Shown: positions 1-7,926 of the stretch, one piece after another
Layout: each line of letters begins with the position of its first letter
Numbering within the stretch: the stretch's first letter is position 1
From: JBCBUE01 sp039818285
Lineage (GTDB): Bacteria > Planctomycetota > Phycisphaerae > Phycisphaerales > Phycisphaeraceae
Direction of reading: 5' to 3'
Assembly (NCBI GenBank): GCA_039818285.1
Contig: JBCBUE010000005.1
Span: 25,357-89,356 of the forward strand
DNA: 64,000 bases
Translations under genes and position numbers: made by a program
The notes under the pieces: generated by a model
Seen by the model: the letters and a program-made list of their open reading frames with translations, nothing else
What the model was told of the DNA's origin: nothing
Database searches by the model: none

Positions 1-585
1 GTGCCCGTGTTCGATGCGATCCGATTCATCTTCAGCTGGGGCGAGCTTTCTGCGGTCGGTTTCGATTGCGTGCTCTACTCGGCGATGGCGATCGTGGGGA
101 CGGCGCTGTTCCTGGTCCGGTTGGCGATGATGGCGTTCCTCGACCTCGACGCGGACGTCGACGTGGACGCCGATGGCGTGGGCGGGCTGGGGATCCTGTC
201 GTTCCTGTCGATCACGGCGTTCATGACGTCGACCGGCTGGCTGGGGCTGGGGCTGCGGCTAGACCTGGAGTGGACGGTGCTGCCCTCGGCGGCGGTCTCG
301 ATCGGCGTCGGCGCCGCGGTGATGGTGGCGACGGGCATGGCGATGCTGGGTCTGCGGCGGATGGCGTCGGAGAAGGCGTACGACATGGCCACGGCCGTGG
401 GCCGGACGGGGCAGGTGTACATGGCGATCCCCGAGGGCGGCAGCGGCCAGGTGCGCGTCGAAGTCTCGGGGCGGAGCATGATCGTGCCGGCCCGCACGGC
501 GGGCGAGAAGCTGGACGCCTTCACGGACGTGAGGGTGACCGATGTCCGCGACGACGGCGTGGTGATCGTCGAGCGGCTGGACTAG
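1..585 (+). CDS. NfeD/YqiJ-like membrane protein with C-terminal OB-fold, partner of flotillin
   Basis: A 194-residue protein read from a GTG that is the first codon of the window, so the true start may lie upstream. Two hydrophobic stretches are visible (about residues 18-45 and 63-120), separated by an acidic Asp-rich segment. A soluble C-terminal region of about 60 residues (TAVGRTGQVYMAIPEGGSG onward) has the look of the NfeD OB-fold. It ends 48 bases before a flotillin gene on the same strand, the same pairing as yqiJ-yqiK in E. coli and yuaF-floT in Bacillus. The family is thought to work with flotillins in membrane organisation. The call rests on topology and neighbourhood more than on residue motifs. 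Confidence 0.65.
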   Translation: MPVFDAIRFIFSWGELSAVGFDCVLYSAMAIVGTALFLVRLAMMAFLDLDADVDVDADGVGGLGILSFLSITAFMTSTGWLGLGLRLDLEWTVLPSAAVSIGVGAAVMVATGMAMLGLRRMASEKAYDMATAVGRTGQVYMAIPEGGSGQVRVEVSGRSMIVPARTAGEKLDAFTDVRVTDVRDDGVVIVERLD

Positions 586-633
586 AGCTAATCACTGGCG
601 CGCGATGGTGCGCGCTCTTTCTGGGAGACCGAT

Positions 634-2238
634 ATGGCAACGCTGGCGCAAGGGCTGTTTGACTTCGGGTTCATCTGGGTCGTGCTGGCCATCCTCGGCC
701 TGCTGATCGTTTTTTCGCTTGTGGTCTGGGCGTTTTCGCGATTCCGGCGGTGCCCTTCGAACAAGGTGCTGGTGGTGTACGGCCGGACGCGGGGTCAGCA
801 GGCGGCCAAGTGCGTGCACGGCGGGCTGGCGTTCATCGTGCCGTTGATCCAGGACTTCGCGTACATGTCGCTGGAGCCGATCACGATCGAGATCGAGCTG
901 ACGTCTGCGTTGTCGAAGAAGAACATCCGCGTGGCGGTGCCGTCGACGTTCACGATCGGCATCTCGACCGAGCCGACGATCATGAACAACGCGGCCGAGC
1001 GCTTGCTGGGGCTGAACGACCGGGAGATCGCGACGCAGGCGCGGGACATCATCCTCGGTCAGATGCGTCTGGTGATCGCGACCTTGACGATCGAGGAGAT
1101 CAACCAGGACCGTGAGAAGTTCCTGGACCTGGTGAACAAGAACGTGAACTTCGAGCTTAACAAGATCGGCCTGTACATGATCAACGTGAACATCCGCGAC
1201 ATCACGGATGAGTCGGGGTACATCGACGCGTTGGGTCAGAAGGCGGCGGCCGAGGCGATCAACCAGGCGAAGATCGACACAGCCCAGGCGGAGCGGGAGG
1301 GCGCGATCGGCACGGCGGCGGCGGACCGCGAGCGGACGGTCAAAGTGGCCGAGGAGACGGCGCTGGCGGACATCGGCCGCAAGGAGGCGGAGCGGAACCA
1401 GCGGATCAAGGTGGCGGCGTTGGAGGCCGAGGGCATCGCCGGCGAGGCCGACGCGCGGCGTCAGCAGGAGATCGCGGTGGCGACGCAGGGCGCCCGGGCG
1501 GCCGAGGGCAAGAAGCAGGCGGAGTCCGAGCAGCGTGTGAAGGTGGCGGGGTTCGAGGCCGAGGCGGTGGACGGCGAGAACACGAGCCGGGCGGAGATTG
1601 CGAAGTCGGAGGCGACACTGTCGGAGCGTCAGGCGGAGGCGCGTCGCCGGGGCGAGGTGGCGGCGGCGGAGGCGGCTCGGGACGTGCTGATGGCCGAGAA
1701 GGAGCAGGAGCTCGCGCGGATGCAGAAGGAGGTGATCGCCAAGGAGACGATCGAGCGTCAGCAGGTGGAGATCAGCGCCGAGGCGGACGCGGAGCGCGAG
1801 CGTCGGGTCGCGAAGGGCAAGGCCGACGCCGAGCTGGCGCGGTACACGGCCGAGGCCGAGGGCATCAAGAAGGTGCTGGACGCCAAGGCCGACGGCTACG
1901 AGCGGTTGATGGCCGCGTGCGCCCAGCGGCCGGACCTGGCGCCGAGCCTGCTGGTGATCGAGCAACTGCCGTCGTTGGTGGCCGAGCAGGTCAAGGCGAT
2001 CCAGAACCTGCAGATCGACAAGATCACGGTGTGGGACGGCGGTTCGGGCGGGGTCGAGGGGCAGGGCTCGACGGCGGGCTTCCTGCGCGGGCTGATCGGC
2101 GCGTTGCCCCCGGTGCACAAGCTGGCCGAGCAGGCGGGGATCGACCTGCCCGACGTGCTGGGCAAGGTTGAGCGGCCGGCGGGGTCGAGCAAGCCGACGC
2201 GCCGTGACCCGGCCCCGGGCGAGCCGTCGGGTGGGTGA
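634..2238 (+). CDS. Flotillin family protein (YqiK/FloT-like)
   Basis: 534 residues. There is one N-terminal membrane segment (about residues 14-34). It is followed by an SPFH/band-7 domain (about 40-200, including CPSNKVLVVYGRT and LNKIGLYMINVNIRDITDE) and a long Ala/Glu/Lys/Arg-rich coiled-coil region (about 210-430) with repeated EAE/AEAE elements typical of flotillins. A Gly/Pro-rich tail follows. Flotillins scaffold membrane microdomains. The ATG is preceded by GGGAGA at a suitable distance. It probably forms an operon with the NfeD-like gene upstream and converges on the next gene, leaving only 2 bases between stop codons. Confidence 0.9.
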   Translation: MATLAQGLFDFGFIWVVLAILGLLIVFSLVVWAFSRFRRCPSNKVLVVYGRTRGQQAAKCVHGGLAFIVPLIQDFAYMSLEPITIEIELTSALSKKNIRVAVPSTFTIGISTEPTIMNNAAERLLGLNDREIATQARDIILGQMRLVIATLTIEEINQDREKFLDLVNKNVNFELNKIGLYMINVNIRDITDESGYIDALGQKAAAEAINQAKIDTAQAEREGAIGTAAADRERTVKVAEETALADIGRKEAERNQRIKVAALEAEGIAGEADARRQQEIAVATQGARAAEGKKQAESEQRVKVAGFEAEAVDGENTSRAEIAKSEATLSERQAEARRRGEVAAAEAARDVLMAEKEQELARMQKEVIAKETIERQQVEISAEADAERERRVAKGKADAELARYTAEAEGIKKVLDAKADGYERLMAACAQRPDLAPSLLVIEQLPSLVAEQVKAIQNLQIDKITVWDGGSGGVEGQGSTAGFLRGLIGALPPVHKLAEQAGIDLPDVLGKVERPAGSSKPTRRDPAPGEPSGG

Positions 2239-2240
2239 CG

Positions 2241-3131
2241 CTAGGCCAGCGCGTGTCGCACGGCGTCGGCGGTGTCGCGGAGGCGGTCGGCGGCGGGCTT
2301 GTCGGGGGTGTAGTCCTCGATGACGAGCTCGGTGTGCGGGGCGGCCTGGCGGAGCAGGGTGAGCCAGGTGGGGACGTGCAGGTCGGTGTCGGCGAGGGGC
2401 GACATGGTGCCGGCAGGCTCGGCGAAGCCGGTGTCGTCGCGCGGGCGGTTGTGCGGTGCGTGCGTCATGTGCGTGAAGCCGCCGACGTGGGCGTGGTCGA
2501 CGTAGGGCTGGATGGCGGAGAGGGTGAGCTCGGGGTGGCGGATGCCTTCGCGGGAGAGGTTGGGCAGGTCGAAGATGAGGCCGAGCTTGTCGGGGCAGAA
2601 GCCGTCGCAGAGGTCGCGGGCGGCGACGGCGTCCACGGCGGCGGAGCCGGCGTGCATCTCGATGACGAGCTTGACGCCGTAGGGCGTGGCGAGCTCGATG
2701 AGGCGGGCGAGTCGGTCGCGGGTCTTGGCGAGGTAGTCGGGCCAGTCGAACAGGCCGTCGGGCATGGCCGGCAGTTGGATGCGCATGTGGCGGCAGCGGC
2801 CGGCGGCGGCGCCGGCCAGGTCGAGGCGGAAGGCGTCTTCGTCGTCGCCGTTGGCGCCGGCGGGCACGGTACCGAGGGGTGTGATGCCCGCGTCGAGCAG
2901 GCGGGCGGCGAGCTGTTGTCCTTCGTCGGCGAGGCGCTGCGGGGTGAGGTCGAAACGGTGGTTGCCCCAGTTGCTGTAAGGCTGATCGCGGGCGCGGTCG
3001 GGGATGACGCGTGGGCGGAAGACGTAGGCGGTGACGCCGCAGTCGACGCAGAGCGCGATCTGCTCGTCGAAGTCGAGCTCGGGGAGCATGACGGCGGTGA
3101 CGCCGAGAATAAGCGGCGGGGCGGCGGGCAT
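2241..3131 (-). CDS. Sugar phosphate isomerase/epimerase-like TIM-barrel protein
   Basis: 296 residues with the pattern of the xylose isomerase-like TIM barrel (AP-endonuclease 2 superfamily). Candidate metal or active-site residues lie in VIEMHAGS, LIFDLPNL, DHAHVGGF and LVIEDYTP near the ends of successive strands. The family contains sugar isomerases, epimerases and inosose dehydratase-type enzymes, and the substrate cannot be told from sequence. It is followed upstream by a GNAT acetyltransferase on the same strand (67 bases apart), so the two may be co-transcribed. Confidence 0.7.
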   Translation of the reverse strand: MPAAPPLILGVTAVMLPELDFDEQIALCVDCGVTAYVFRPRVIPDRARDQPYSNWGNHRFDLTPQRLADEGQQLAARLLDAGITPLGTVPAGANGDDEDAFRLDLAGAAAGRCRHMRIQLPAMPDGLFDWPDYLAKTRDRLARLIELATPYGVKLVIEMHAGSAAVDAVAARDLCDGFCPDKLGLIFDLPNLSREGIRHPELTLSAIQPYVDHAHVGGFTHMTHAPHNRPRDDTGFAEPAGTMSPLADTDLHVPTWLTLLRQAAPHTELVIEDYTPDKPAADRLRDTADAVRHALA

Positions 3132-3198
3132 GCGATCAGGCTATCGGCCGGGGCGGCCACGCGGCGAGCGGATGCTGACGGGTCGCTGTCGCGATCGG

Positions 3199-4023
3199 TC
3201 AAGCGGTGCGGCAGAGGAAGAAGGCGGTGTAGGGCTGGGGATCGACGTAGCCGAGGGAGGCGGCGAGGGCCTGGGACTCGGGGTTGAAGGCGTCCCAGCA
3301 GGGCGTCACGCCGCGGTCGAGGCAGTCGAGGATGACGGCGGCGGCGCAGGCCGAGCCGAGGCCTCGGCGGCGGAAGATGGCCGCGGTGCTGACCTCGATC
3401 TCGGCCAGGACGTGGTCCTCGGGGCCGGCGAGGTACGCGCTGGCGCCTGGCGGCAGGGTCGAGCTGACGGTGGCGGTCGAGCAGGCGGCGGCGACGTCTC
3501 GGCTGCCCTGCCGCTGGGCGAATCGGCAGACGCCGCGGTCGATGAGGTCCGACGGGTCGGCGTAGGCGACGGCCAGCAGGTCGTCGAAGGCGAGGAGGTC
3601 GGACAGGTCGCTGTGGGCGGGGCGGTGCAGGGCGAACCGGTCGGGCACGGCCTCGACCTTGCGGGTGAGGCGTTGCGTGTCCCACTCGAGCGGCGGGGCC
3701 ATGAGCGTGCGGTCGACGGGCTCGAGGGCGCGATGCCAGACGGACTTGAGTAGCTCGAACCATGCTTGCGTCTGCGGGGCGACGACGGTGGCGGGCTGGG
3801 GCAGGCGCGAGACCATGGCGCGGGCGGCGGGGTGGTCGGCGTCGCCGGCGAGGAGGTGGAAGTAGATCGACAGGTGGGCGACGCGCGGGTCGTCGGCGTC
3901 GTCGGCCCAGGCGACCCCCATCGCGCCCGAGAGCACCGACGCCAGCATGCCGTGCACGCCGGGGAAGTCGGCGAAGAGCGGGGCCAGGGCGGCGCGTTGG
4001 TGGCGAGGGACGTTGGTGATCAT
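3199..4023 (-). CDS. GNAT-family N-acetyltransferase
   Basis: 274 residues. The C-terminal half carries a GNAT acetyl-CoA pyrophosphate-binding motif (IFRRRGLGSACAA) after a beta strand (VLAEIEVST), and the chain ends in the usual region around FNPESQALAASLGY. The N-terminal 140 residues are less conserved and may hold the substrate pocket, as in the GNAT_acetyltran (FR47-like) group. The acceptor substrate is unknown. It starts 34 bases after the stop of the methyltransferase on the same strand. Confidence 0.75.
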   Translation of the reverse strand: MITNVPRHQRAALAPLFADFPGVHGMLASVLSGAMGVAWADDADDPRVAHLSIYFHLLAGDADHPAARAMVSRLPQPATVVAPQTQAWFELLKSVWHRALEPVDRTLMAPPLEWDTQRLTRKVEAVPDRFALHRPAHSDLSDLLAFDDLLAVAYADPSDLIDRGVCRFAQRQGSRDVAAACSTATVSSTLPPGASAYLAGPEDHVLAEIEVSTAAIFRRRGLGSACAAAVILDCLDRGVTPCWDAFNPESQALAASLGYVDPQPYTAFFLCRTA

Positions 4024-4057
4024 GCGGTCGTCATGGTGGGCGATCGGCGCGTCGGTG

Positions 4058-4882
4058 TCACGCCGGGCGGGTGGCGACGAAGAGCGACCAGGGCTCGTCG
4101 TCGCCGAGGAGCGCGTCGCCGAGGGAGCGCGCGTCGTCGGCGGTGATGAGCTCGAGGCCCACGGTCTTGATCCAGCCGCGCCACGCGGCGTCGCTGAACA
4201 GGCCGCAGGTGTGGCGGTCTTCGATGACCTTCACGCGGCCGGTGTCGGCGTCTCGGACGAGGATGAGCAGCAGCATCTCGCAGCGGTGGCTGTCGGGGTG
4301 GTGGGGGTCGAGGTCGTAGACGTAGCTGAAGAGGTGCGGGGCGGTGGGGTCGTTGGCGTCGTGTTCGCCGTCCGACTCGGCTGCGCCGGAGGTGAAGGTC
4401 TCGCGGGTGTAGGTGGGGGCGATCATCGCGAGCCCGCCGGGGCGGAGGTGTCGGGCGACGGTGGCCACGGCGGCGGCCGCGTCGTCGGGGGTGGCCATGT
4501 AATCGACGGCGTCGGTGAGCAACACGGCGTCGAACGGGGGCAGGCCGTGGGGCGAGGCGGCGAGGTCGAGGGTGCGCATGTCGCCCTCGATGACCGTCGC
4601 GTCGGGGATCAGGGCTTGGCACTGGGCGAGCATGTCGGTGGAGAGGTCGACGGCCGTGACGTGGTGACCGGCGTCGGCGAGGTGGCAGGCGAGGTGCCCG
4701 CCGCCGGCGCCGAGGTCGAGCAGGCGCAGCGGGCCTGCGTCGGGACCGAACCAGGCGTCGAGGCGGTCGAGGACGTGCTCGGCCTCGTCGAGGTAGTCCG
4801 ACGGCGGCGACAGCCGCGGCCAGAGGGGCGCCAGATCGTGGTAGAGGCGGTGCTCGGGCATCGGCGGAGCGTAACGCGACAT
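4058..4882 (-). CDS. SAM-dependent class I methyltransferase
   Basis: About 274 residues from the ATG at 4882, or 267 from an ATG at 4861. Neither has a strong ribosome site, and the frame stays open far upstream without recognisable protein. The chain begins YHDLAPLWPRLSPPSDY and has motif I LRLLDLGAGGGHLACHL, acidic motif II (VTAVDLSTDML), motif III (VIEGDMRTLDL) and motif IV (FDAVLLTDAVDY), all hallmarks of a Rossmann-fold methyltransferase. The substrate is unknown. It is divergent from moaD, with about 100 bases between them. Confidence 0.8.
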   Translation of the reverse strand: MSRYAPPMPEHRLYHDLAPLWPRLSPPSDYLDEAEHVLDRLDAWFGPDAGPLRLLDLGAGGGHLACHLADAGHHVTAVDLSTDMLAQCQALIPDATVIEGDMRTLDLAASPHGLPPFDAVLLTDAVDYMATPDDAAAAVATVARHLRPGGLAMIAPTYTRETFTSGAAESDGEHDANDPTAPHLFSYVYDLDPHHPDSHRCEMLLLILVRDADTGRVKVIEDRHTCGLFSDAAWRGWIKTVGLELITADDARSLGDALLGDDEPWSLFVATRPA

Positions 4883-4986
4883 CACGGGCCGGCGTCGGAT
4901 CGGGGGATCGAGCCAAGCGTGCCGTAGACTGAAAGTCACGCCGACGCGGTTGTCCCCCGCGGCGGTGGCGTGCAGGGAGTTCGAGC

Positions 4987-5244
4987 GTGACCGTGACACG
5001 GATCGAGGTGAAGCTCTTTGGCCCCCAGGCGCAGCGTGCGGGTCGGCGGTCGGTCGCGGTGGAGGTGACCGGCGGCTCGACGACCTGCGACGAGGTGTTG
5101 GCGTGGCTGCGCGACGCGGCGCCTGCGTTGGCCGGCTCGATGTCGGCGAGCGTGCTGGCGGTCGATCACGCGGTGGCTTCGGGCGATCGTGTGTTGACCG
5201 GGGACGAGGAACTCGCGTTGATCGGTCTGATCGGGGGCGGGTGA
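4987..5244 (+). CDS. moaD: Molybdopterin synthase small subunit (sulfur carrier)
   Basis: 85 residues from a GTG start. Ubiquitin-like MoaD/ThiS protein whose C-terminus is the required di-glycine (LIGLIGGG). That terminus is thiocarboxylated and donates sulfur to precursor Z in molybdopterin synthesis. The family is normally about 80 residues. The stop codon overlaps the moaE start by one base (TGATG), indicating translational coupling, and the genes onward to the molybdate transporter form one run. Confidence 0.9.
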   Translation: MTVTRIEVKLFGPQAQRAGRRSVAVEVTGGSTTCDEVLAWLRDAAPALAGSMSASVLAVDHAVASGDRVLTGDEELALIGLIGGG

Positions 5245-5648
5245 TGGGGCGGGTCGAGGTCATGATTCAGGAGGGGGCTTTGGGCAAGGCCGAGTTGGTG
5301 GAAGTCGAGGGCGCGGGGGCGGTGCTGCGGTTTGAGGGGGTGGTTCGGCCGACGGAAGACGGCCGGCCGCTCGAGGCGTTGGACTACGAGGCCTACGAGC
5401 CGATGACGACTCGGCAGCTCGGGGCTTTGGGCGAGGCGATGGTGGTGGGGCACGGGTTGATGGCGTTGCGGGTCGAGCACAGCGTGGGTCGGGTTCGCCC
5501 GGGGGAGGTGTCGTTCCGGCTGACCGTGTGGTCGGCGCACCGCAAGGCGGGGTTGGCGGCGATGGACGTGTTTATCGATCGGATGAAGGCGGAGGTGGCG
5601 TTGTGGAAGGTGCCGGTGTGGCTGACGGCCGTGGAGGCAGAGCGATGA
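5244..5648 (+). CDS. moaE: Molybdopterin synthase large subunit
   Basis: 134 residues. It has the MoaE pattern GAVLRFEGVVRPTEDGRP, LDYEAYEPM, the AHRKAGLAAMDVFIDRMK helix and a terminal WK near the end. The two catalytic lysines of E. coli MoaE (in YLK and PFWK) are matched by RMK and LWK. Two departures are visible: the usual HRxG is HSVG, and WKxE is WKVP. With MoaD it converts cyclic pyranopterin monophosphate to molybdopterin. The start overlaps moaD by one base and the end overlaps the next gene by four (ATGA). Confidence 0.88.
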   Translation: MGRVEVMIQEGALGKAELVEVEGAGAVLRFEGVVRPTEDGRPLEALDYEAYEPMTTRQLGALGEAMVVGHGLMALRVEHSVGRVRPGEVSFRLTVWSAHRKAGLAAMDVFIDRMKAEVALWKVPVWLTAVEAER

Positions 5649-6715
5649 GCGACGCGAAGGCCGCGAAGGCCGGGCAAGCCGACGGGCTCAGCCACGTCGG
5701 GCCGCATGGCTCGCGGATGGTGGACGTGGGCGAGAAGCCGATCACGGAGCGTAGCGCCGTGGCCGAGGCGGTCGTGCCGGTGGGGGGGGCGTTGGCCGAG
5801 GTGATCCGCCACGGCACGGGGCGCAAGGGCGACGTGCTTGGCGTGGCGCAGCTGGCCGGGATCCAGGCGGTCAAGCGCACGGCCGACGTGATCCCGCTGT
5901 GCCATCCGCTGCCGGTCGACGGCGTGGATGTGGCGGTCGAACTCGATGGCGAGCGGGTGGTCATCCGCGCGACGGTGCGGACGGCCTGGCGGACGGGCGT
6001 GGAGATGGAGGCGTTGCACGCGGCGACGATCGCGGCGTTGACCGTGATCGATATGGGCAAGTCTGTTCAGCGCGGGCTGAGTGTCGAGCGTGTGCGGTTG
6101 CTGGAGAAGCGCGGCGGGCGCGGCGGGGACTACCTGGTTGATGACCCGCCGTTGGAGGTCGAGCGAGCGACGGCCGGGGATGCCTGCGGGTATCGCGTGC
6201 GGGACGAGCCGTGGCCGAGCCTGCGGGTCGGTGTGCTGACGGTGAGCGATCGGGCGACGGCCGGGGCGTACGACGATCGGGGCGGGCCGGCGATCGCGGC
6301 GTGGTGCGAGAAGCACATCGGCCGGCCGGCGGCCGAGCGGGCGGTGGTCGCGGATGAGGCGCCCGCGATCGAGCGAGCGATCGTCGCCTGGACGGACGAG
6401 CTGGACCCGCCGATCGACCTGATCTTGACGACCGGCGGCACGGGGATCGGCCCGCGTGACGTCACGCCCGAGGCGGTGGCGGGGCTGATCGATCGCCCGC
6501 ACCCGGGGCTGGCGGAGTTGGCCAGGAACGTCACGGGGGCTGCGAATCCCAAGGCGTATCTGTCGCGAGGGATCAGCGGCGTGCGGAAGGCGTCGTTGAT
6601 CGTCTGTCTGCCGGGCTCGCCGAGCGGGGCGGTCGAGTGGCTGGACGCGATGGCGCCGGTGCTGCCGCACGCGCTGGGGACGCTGGGCGACGCGGCGCGT
6701 CAGGGCGTGGGATGA
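5645..6715 (+). CDS. MoaC-MoaB/Mog fusion: cyclic pyranopterin monophosphate synthase and molybdopterin adenylyltransferase
   Basis: 356 residues. The MoaC domain (about 15-165) shows SRMVDVGEKPITER, KGDVLGVAQLAGI, VIPLCHPLP, TGVEMEALHAA and DMGKSVQ. The MoaB/Mog domain (about 190-350) shows LTVSDRATAGAYDDRGG and LTTGGTGIGPRDVTPE. The fusion joins the step that forms the pterin ring with the step that adenylates molybdopterin before Mo insertion. MoaC-MoaB fusions are known in other bacteria. moaA, moeA and mobA are not in the window. It overlaps both neighbours by four bases. Confidence 0.92.
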   Translation: MSDAKAAKAGQADGLSHVGPHGSRMVDVGEKPITERSAVAEAVVPVGGALAEVIRHGTGRKGDVLGVAQLAGIQAVKRTADVIPLCHPLPVDGVDVAVELDGERVVIRATVRTAWRTGVEMEALHAATIAALTVIDMGKSVQRGLSVERVRLLEKRGGRGGDYLVDDPPLEVERATAGDACGYRVRDEPWPSLRVGVLTVSDRATAGAYDDRGGPAIAAWCEKHIGRPAAERAVVADEAPAIERAIVAWTDELDPPIDLILTTGGTGIGPRDVTPEAVAGLIDRPHPGLAELARNVTGAANPKAYLSRGISGVRKASLIVCLPGSPSGAVEWLDAMAPVLPHALGTLGDAARQGVG

Positions 6716-7920
6716 CCTCGGCGGAGGCGTCGAACGCGGCGGGAGCGGGGGTGCCGCCGAGCGCGATGTCGCCGCGGCTGCGATTCACGCTGCGGGAGTT
6801 TGCCGGGGGGATGGGCGATCTCGGGACGTTTCTGCCGTTGTCGCTTGCGTTAGCCATCGGGTGCGGGTTCGACCTGGCGGTGGTGTTCCTGTTGGCGGGG
6901 CTGATGAACATCGCGACCGGGCTGGCGTTCGGCCAGCCGATCCCGGTGCAGCCGATGAAGGCGATCGCGGCGATCGCGGTGGCGACGGGGCTGAGCGGGG
7001 CGTCGGTGATGTGGGCGGGGGTGGCGATGGGGGTTCTGCTGGTGGCGATGGCGTGCGTGCCGGGCGTCGATCGGTGGATCGCGCGGGTGCCGAGGGTCTG
7101 GGTGGCGGCGATCCAGGCGGGCGTGGGGCTGAAGCTGATGGGGCTGGGGTTGGTGTGGATCGCGGGGCTGCCGATGGACGCGGTGAACGGGGTGTGGGTG
7201 GCGGGGGCGGCGCTGTTATTATTGGTTTTGTGGGGTCATCGCCAGCCGTGGATGGTGCTGGCGGTTCTGGCAGCGGGGGTGGGTGGGTTGGTGTGGAGCG
7301 GAGGGCTCGGCGCGGCGCCGCCGATCGACGGTGAGATCGACCGTTGGTGGGCGGGTGTGTGGTCGATGGAGGCGGCGTGGGTCGGGGTAACGCAACTGGC
7401 GTTGCCGCAACTGCCGTTGACGGTGTTGAATTCGGTGATCGCCGTGTGCGCGTTGAGCGCTTTGTACTACCCCAAGCGCGGCGTGTCGCCGCGACGGATG
7501 GCGGCGAGTGTGGGGGTGATGAACCTCATCGCTTGTCCGCTGGGCGGGGTCCCGATGTGCCACGGCGCGGGCGGGCTCGCGGCGCAGCATCATTTCGGCG
7601 CGCGGACCGGCGGGTCGGTCGTGATGCTGGGGGCGTTGAAGATCGCGGTGGCGCTGGCGATGTGGCCGTGGGTGGGGCCGATCGTGTCGGCGTACCCGAT
7701 GGCGTGCTTGGCGCCGCTGATCGTGATCGCTGGGGGCCGACTGGCGCTGGCGTCGCGCGTGGCGTGGGGTGGGTACGGCGGGTGGGTCGTGGCGGTGTCG
7801 GCCGGGTGCGTGGTGGCGTTCGGCACACTGTGGGGCTTCGGCGTGGCGGTGCTGGGTTGGGCGATGCTCAGGTGGTTGAGCGGCTCGTGCACGCCGGGCG
7901 ACGCGGAGGCGTCGGCGTGA
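6712..7920 (+). CDS. MOT1-type molybdate transporter
   Basis: 402 residues, very hydrophobic, with about ten membrane segments. The two signature motifs of the MOT1 branch of the sulfate-permease family are present: PIPVQPMKAIAAIA and GGVPMCHGAGGLAAQHHFG. The family imports molybdate with high affinity. The start overlaps the moaC-mog stop by four bases, so molybdate uptake is coupled to cofactor synthesis. The ATG at 6712 was chosen because of this overlap. It converges on mmsA with 6 bases between. Confidence 0.88.
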   Translation: MTSAEASNAAGAGVPPSAMSPRLRFTLREFAGGMGDLGTFLPLSLALAIGCGFDLAVVFLLAGLMNIATGLAFGQPIPVQPMKAIAAIAVATGLSGASVMWAGVAMGVLLVAMACVPGVDRWIARVPRVWVAAIQAGVGLKLMGLGLVWIAGLPMDAVNGVWVAGAALLLLVLWGHRQPWMVLAVLAAGVGGLVWSGGLGAAPPIDGEIDRWWAGVWSMEAAWVGVTQLALPQLPLTVLNSVIAVCALSALYYPKRGVSPRRMAASVGVMNLIACPLGGVPMCHGAGGLAAQHHFGARTGGSVVMLGALKIAVALAMWPWVGPIVSAYPMACLAPLIVIAGGRLALASRVAWGGYGGWVVAVSAGCVVAFGTLWGFGVAVLGWAMLRWLSGSCTPGDAEASA

Positions 7921-7926
7921 GCGAGA

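Noticed and set aside
592..2118. A 508-codon minus-strand open frame
   Set aside because: It is antisense to the flotillin coiled coil, whose repetitive GAG/GCC codons create Leu/Arg-rich shadows.
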